Assembly (NCBI RefSeq): GCF_013385145.1
Contig: NZ_JABZEC010000002.1
Span: forward strand, 124,001 to 188,000
From: Bombilactobacillus apium
GTDB taxonomy: Bacteria; Bacillota; Bacilli; Lactobacillales; Lactobacillaceae
Reading direction: 5' to 3'
DNA length: 64,000 bases
The translations under genes and the position numbers were made by a program. Below are positions 61,293 to 64,000 of this stretch, one piece after another (the first letter of the stretch is position 1; each line of letters begins with the position of its first letter). The notes below the pieces were generated by a model. The model was not told the origin of the DNA. It searched no databases and saw nothing but the letters and a program-made list of their open reading frames with translations.

Positions 61293-62825
61293 TTACTTTT
61301 GGGCCGGCAAGAGCCCTTGTTCTAACAGAAAACGGTGGGCGACTGTGGCCGCTTTTTCATGTTTCACGGTTACCGCGTAATTCATCGCTTGCATCTGAGC
61401 CGTCGTAACACGACCCTGCAGCCGATTCAGGCTACGGACAATTTGGGGATGTTGCTGCGCAAACTGGCGGCGCATCAGAGGTGCCCCTTGGTAAGGCGGG
61501 AAAAAGCGCTGATTATCGCGCAAGACTACTAAATTATATTTTTTAATTTGGGGATCGGTTGTGTAACCGTCAGTAACTTCAATCTTGCCGCGGGCTAAAG
61601 CCTCATAGCGTAAGGCTGGTTCCATCGTTCGCACTGCTTGGAATTTCAAACCATAAGCGCGCTGTAAGCCGGGATAGCCATCGGCCTGCTGATAAAAATC
61701 GGGATCAAAGGCTGCCCGCAACTGGGGAGTTCGCTGCAAATCCGCAATAGTTTTTAAGTGGTAGCGTTGCGCAGTTTCTTGGCGGACAGTCATCATATAG
61801 CCATTTTGATACTGCATCGGTGCCAACAAAGTTAACTGTTGCTGTTGCGCCAACAACTTTTGGGCCAAGTGATAAGCGACTTGCGGTTGATGGGGCATCT
61901 TTTCTTTAGTTTGTACTAAGGATTGGAGGACGGTGCCGGTAAATTCCGGATAAAGATCAATCTTTTTACTTTGCAGACCATTAAAGAGAAAGCTGGTACC
62001 ACCAAAATTCGGTTTCAACTGGACTTTAATTCGCGGTTGATCTTTTTCAATTAATTCTTTATATAAGTTTAAAAGAATTTCAGGTTCACTCCCCATTTTT
62101 CCGGCAATCGTAATCGTTTCTTGCTGGACAGCTTGCCACTTTTGCCAGCCATAAAAGCCCCCACCGGCTAAAAGGAGGATTATGCCCCCAATAAGAAGAT
62201 GACGCCAACGAGCATGGGCTAGCCAGCGAATTGCCGCACTAGCTAGTAAGGCCAAAACCGCTGCTAACACCGCTCCCACAAGCAAAGCATTATTATTGTT
62301 AGTTTGAATTCCTAATAAAATATAGGTTCCGAGACCGCCGCCACCAATTAAAGCCGCTAAAGTCGCGGTACCGACAATCATCACCACCGCAATCCGTAAA
62401 CCCGTCAAAATCAGAGGCAGGGCGAGGGGGATTTGAATTTTAAATAATTTATAACGGCGCGAAACCCCAAAGGCATCAGCGGCTTCTAACAATAAAGGAT
62501 CAATATTCGTTAACCCCGCATAAGTATTAGAAAAGACCGGCATCACCGCATACAAAACCAAGGCAATCACCGCGGGCACTGGTCCAATCCCAACTAAAGG
62601 AATCAAAAGTCCGAGAATCGCCAAACTAGGAATCGTCTGAATTACACTAGCTACTTGCAGGACAAATTCTCCGGCTCGCCGATGGTCGATTAAGGCGATC
62701 GCTAAAGGAATTGCCAAGATGATTGTAATCACCGTCGCAATCAAGGATAAAGTTAAATGTTGCCCCAAAGCCTGCCAAATTTCGGGGCCATTTTTTGCCA
62801 AATAGATCATTAAAGAAGTCATCAA
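61293..62825 (-). CDS. Osmoprotectant-type ABC transporter, permease fused to substrate-binding protein
   Basis: A 510-residue fusion. Residues 1-205 form a MetI-like permease with about six membrane segments and the EAA loop ADAFGVSRRYKLFKIQIPLA. A further hydrophobic segment (about 210-228) links to an extracellular OpuAC-type binding domain (about 235-510). That domain begins ITIAGKMGSEPEILLNLYKE and carries NFGGTSFLFNGLQSKKIDLY and YPEFTGTVL. The fused layout is common for glycine betaine/carnitine/choline transporters (OpuC/BusAB type) of lactobacilli. Its start overlaps the ATPase stop by 4 nt. Confidence 0.88.
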   Translation of the reverse strand: MMTSLMIYLAKNGPEIWQALGQHLTLSLIATVITIILAIPLAIALIDHRRAGEFVLQVASVIQTIPSLAILGLLIPLVGIGPVPAVIALVLYAVMPVFSNTYAGLTNIDPLLLEAADAFGVSRRYKLFKIQIPLALPLILTGLRIAVVMIVGTATLAALIGGGGLGTYILLGIQTNNNNALLVGAVLAAVLALLASAAIRWLAHARWRHLLIGGIILLLAGGGFYGWQKWQAVQQETITIAGKMGSEPEILLNLYKELIEKDQPRIKVQLKPNFGGTSFLFNGLQSKKIDLYPEFTGTVLQSLVQTKEKMPHQPQVAYHLAQKLLAQQQQLTLLAPMQYQNGYMMTVRQETAQRYHLKTIADLQRTPQLRAAFDPDFYQQADGYPGLQRAYGLKFQAVRTMEPALRYEALARGKIEVTDGYTTDPQIKKYNLVVLRDNQRFFPPYQGAPLMRRQFAQQHPQIVRSLNRLQGRVTTAQMQAMNYAVTVKHEKAATVAHRFLLEQGLLPAQK

Positions 62826-63763
62826 TTTTGATCCTCCGCTAAACTAGCTAGATAGCGCCATAAATCTCGGGCCGTCAATTGTTTATTTTCCACTTGAACT
62901 ACTTGTTGAGGATCTTTGACCAACAAGGCAGACCAGTCACTCAAAGTAGCGGTTGGCGGCAAGATCTTGGCGCCCGGATAATTGGTTTTTTGCCCATAAC
63001 CGGCCCGCAGGACTTCTTGTAAATAGTGCTGGGGAGAATGAGCCTGCGCAAAAAAGCTAGCTACAAAATCATTAGCCGGGGTGGCCAAAATCTCGGCCGG
63101 AGTTCCTACTTGTTGCAAGTGACCAGCATGGACAACCGCCAAGCGATCAGCTAATTTCAAAGCTTCATCCATATCGTGAGTCACAAAAATAATTGTCGTT
63201 TGAAATTTAGTATGTAACTGGCGGAGTAAATCTTGTAATTGCTGGCGCGATAAAGGATCGAGGGCACTAAAAGGTTCATCCATTAAGATAATTTTAGGTT
63301 GCGGCGCCAAAGCCCGGACAATTCCGACTCGTTGAGCTTCGCCCCCAGATAATTCGTGGGGCATGCGTTCCATAAACTGGTCCGGATTCAAACCAACTTG
63401 TTCTAATAAAGCGGCGACCCGCTGGCGACATTCTGGCGCTGGTAGACCTTGGGCCACCATTTGAATGGCGGCATTTTCTCCGACAGTCATATTCGGAAAT
63501 AGGGCTCCTGACTGGAGGACGTAGCCAATCTGTTGCCGCAAAGTTTGGACATCAGTAATTTTGGTAACATCTTGCTCGTCTAACCAAACTCGCCCCGTAG
63601 TCGGCGTGTTTAAGCGATTGACCATTTTCAAAAGCGTCGTCTTACCGCTTCCACTGGGCCCAACCAAAACAAATAATTCATGACTTTTAATCGTCAGGTT
63701 GATCTTGTCCAAAGCCAATTGTTTACCGTAGCGTTTGGTAAGCTGTTCAAAACGAATCATCAT
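62822..63763 (-). CDS. Osmoprotectant-type ABC transporter ATPase (OpuCA/ProV-like)
   Basis: A 313-residue ATPase. Walker A is LVGPSGSGKTTLLKMVNRL (about 33-51), the signature is HELSGGEAQRVGIVRAL, Walker B is IILMDEPFSALD and the H-loop is IIFVTHDMDEALKLADR. A C-terminal extension of about 70 residues follows the core (from ATPANDFVASFF), too short for the usual paired CBS domains of OpuCA. That could alter ionic-strength sensing. The first gene of the two-gene operon. Confidence 0.88.
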   Translation of the reverse strand: MMIRFEQLTKRYGKQLALDKINLTIKSHELFVLVGPSGSGKTTLLKMVNRLNTPTTGRVWLDEQDVTKITDVQTLRQQIGYVLQSGALFPNMTVGENAAIQMVAQGLPAPECRQRVAALLEQVGLNPDQFMERMPHELSGGEAQRVGIVRALAPQPKIILMDEPFSALDPLSRQQLQDLLRQLHTKFQTTIIFVTHDMDEALKLADRLAVVHAGHLQQVGTPAEILATPANDFVASFFAQAHSPQHYLQEVLRAGYGQKTNYPGAKILPPTATLSDWSALLVKDPQQVVQVENKQLTARDLWRYLASLAEDQN

Positions 63764-63826
63764 ACTTCCCCTTTAAATTCTTTAACTGTATTTTAGATTA
63801 AAACGATAACTTTACCCCAACTTGAA

Positions 63827-64000
63827 TTAATTGCCAAATAGCAATGGGCTTAGGCGGCTTCTGAAAGTGAAAAAAATTTCGTTGAACTTAACATCAATCT
63901 GATATTTTTGTATAAAATCAAATAATTCTTTAATGGTGGTTTGATCGACAAATCCTGAGTAAAATCCGTTTAAATCAATAATTTTATCAAATTCTCCGCT
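63827..64000 (-). CDS. Partial gene, C-terminus only, unrecognised
   Basis: The minus strand is open from the window edge for 57 codons to TAA at 63829-63827. It reads SGEFDKIIDLNGFYSGFVDQ, then TTIKELFDFIQKYQIDVKFN and EIFFTFRSRLSPLLFGN. The composition is protein-like and the frame clean, but no family can be named from this much. It ends 64 nt before the ABC ATPase start, in the same orientation. Confidence 0.5.
   Translation of the reverse strand, partial: SGEFDKIIDLNGFYSGFVDQTTIKELFDFIQKYQIDVKFNEIFFTFRSRLSPLLFGN

Noticed and set aside
1-64000. tRNA genes, rRNA, prophage or intact insertion sequences
   Set aside because: No tRNA cloverleaf, transposase, integrase or phage structural frame was recognised by eye; a scan with tRNA and IS tools would settle this.

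Overview
The window looks like chromosome of a low-GC Gram-positive, most likely a Lactobacillaceae species. Pointers are AGGAGG-type ribosome sites, mannose-family PTS operons with PRD-type regulators, CcpA-type cre sites, an FMN-riboswitch rib operon, DUF3737, DUF4097 and CadD proteins, and a type I-E CRISPR repeat of the lactobacillar kind. No rRNA, tRNA, phage or intact insertion sequence was recognised. Species-level assignment is not possible from what is visible.

Layout. 1-5.2 kb (minus): mannose-family PTS operon (EIIA, EIIB, EIIC, EIID), a tyrosine phosphatase broken in a G9 tract, and a PRD-type regulator running off the window. 5.3-8.2 kb: decayed MFS transporter, DUF4097 protein, EamA transporter. 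8.5-15.6 kb (plus): polysaccharide cluster with a GT4 glycosyltransferase, a Stealth phosphotransferase, a GT2, an EpsG-like polymerase, a Wzx-like flippase and a secreted protein. 15.7-25 kb: small metabolic, redox and metal genes (GNAT, Zn-dehydrogenase, CadD/ArsR, CMD/MerR) mixed with gene remnants. 25.1-28.8 kb (minus): complete riboflavin operon under an FMN riboswitch. 28.9-33.7 kb: kdgT remnant, PatB-like C-S lyase with DUF3737, divergent LysR, broken aldo-keto reductase, flavodoxin-fold reductase. 34.2-37.1 kb (minus): TrpXYZ-like ABC importer behind a tryptophan-rich leader peptide and attenuator. 37.5-40.2 kb: MarR plus a short UvrA-like ABC protein. 40.6-47.4 kb: EIIC/sugar-isomerase chimeric pseudogene, a small-peptide/ABC/Agr-type two-component locus, and a broken orphan antitoxin. 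47.4-52.6 kb: TIM-barrel/Tm-1-like operon with its own TIM-barrel/AraC regulator, and a chimeric PRD regulator. 52.8-55.5 kb: CRISPR array of 45 repeats with no cas gene in the window. 55.8-64 kb: LacI/HAD pair, broken acetyltransferase, Gfo/Idh/MocA dehydrogenase, sugar-phosphate MFS transporter, osmoprotectant-type ABC transporter, and a partial gene.

How it fits together. Much of the window is carbohydrate uptake and its control, with extensive decay. At least four loci are fusions of unrelated gene halves (RpiR with glucose-type EIIC/EIIA; mannose-type EIIC with a FrlB-like isomerase; PRD/EIIB regulator with a UPF0309 sugar isomerase; ornithine-cyclodeaminase start abutting DUF554). Each looks like the scar of an internal deletion. 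Several other genes carry single stops or frameshifts. This suggests ongoing genome reduction, although sequencing error must be excluded for the homopolymer cases.

Most noteworthy: (i) a 16-residue leader peptide ending Trp-Gln-Ser-Trp, followed by mutually exclusive hairpins and two terminators ahead of the TrpXYZ-like importer; (ii) a G9 tract inside the catalytic loop of the PTS-operon phosphatase; (iii) an apparent enzyme-derived TIM-barrel/AraC regulator next to its enzyme paralogue; (iv) an Agr-type locus whose candidate signal peptide lacks both Cys and a start codon; (v) an orphan CRISPR array whose repeat-loop variants fall into blocks and keep a GNRA tetraloop everywhere except in the leader-adjacent repeat.
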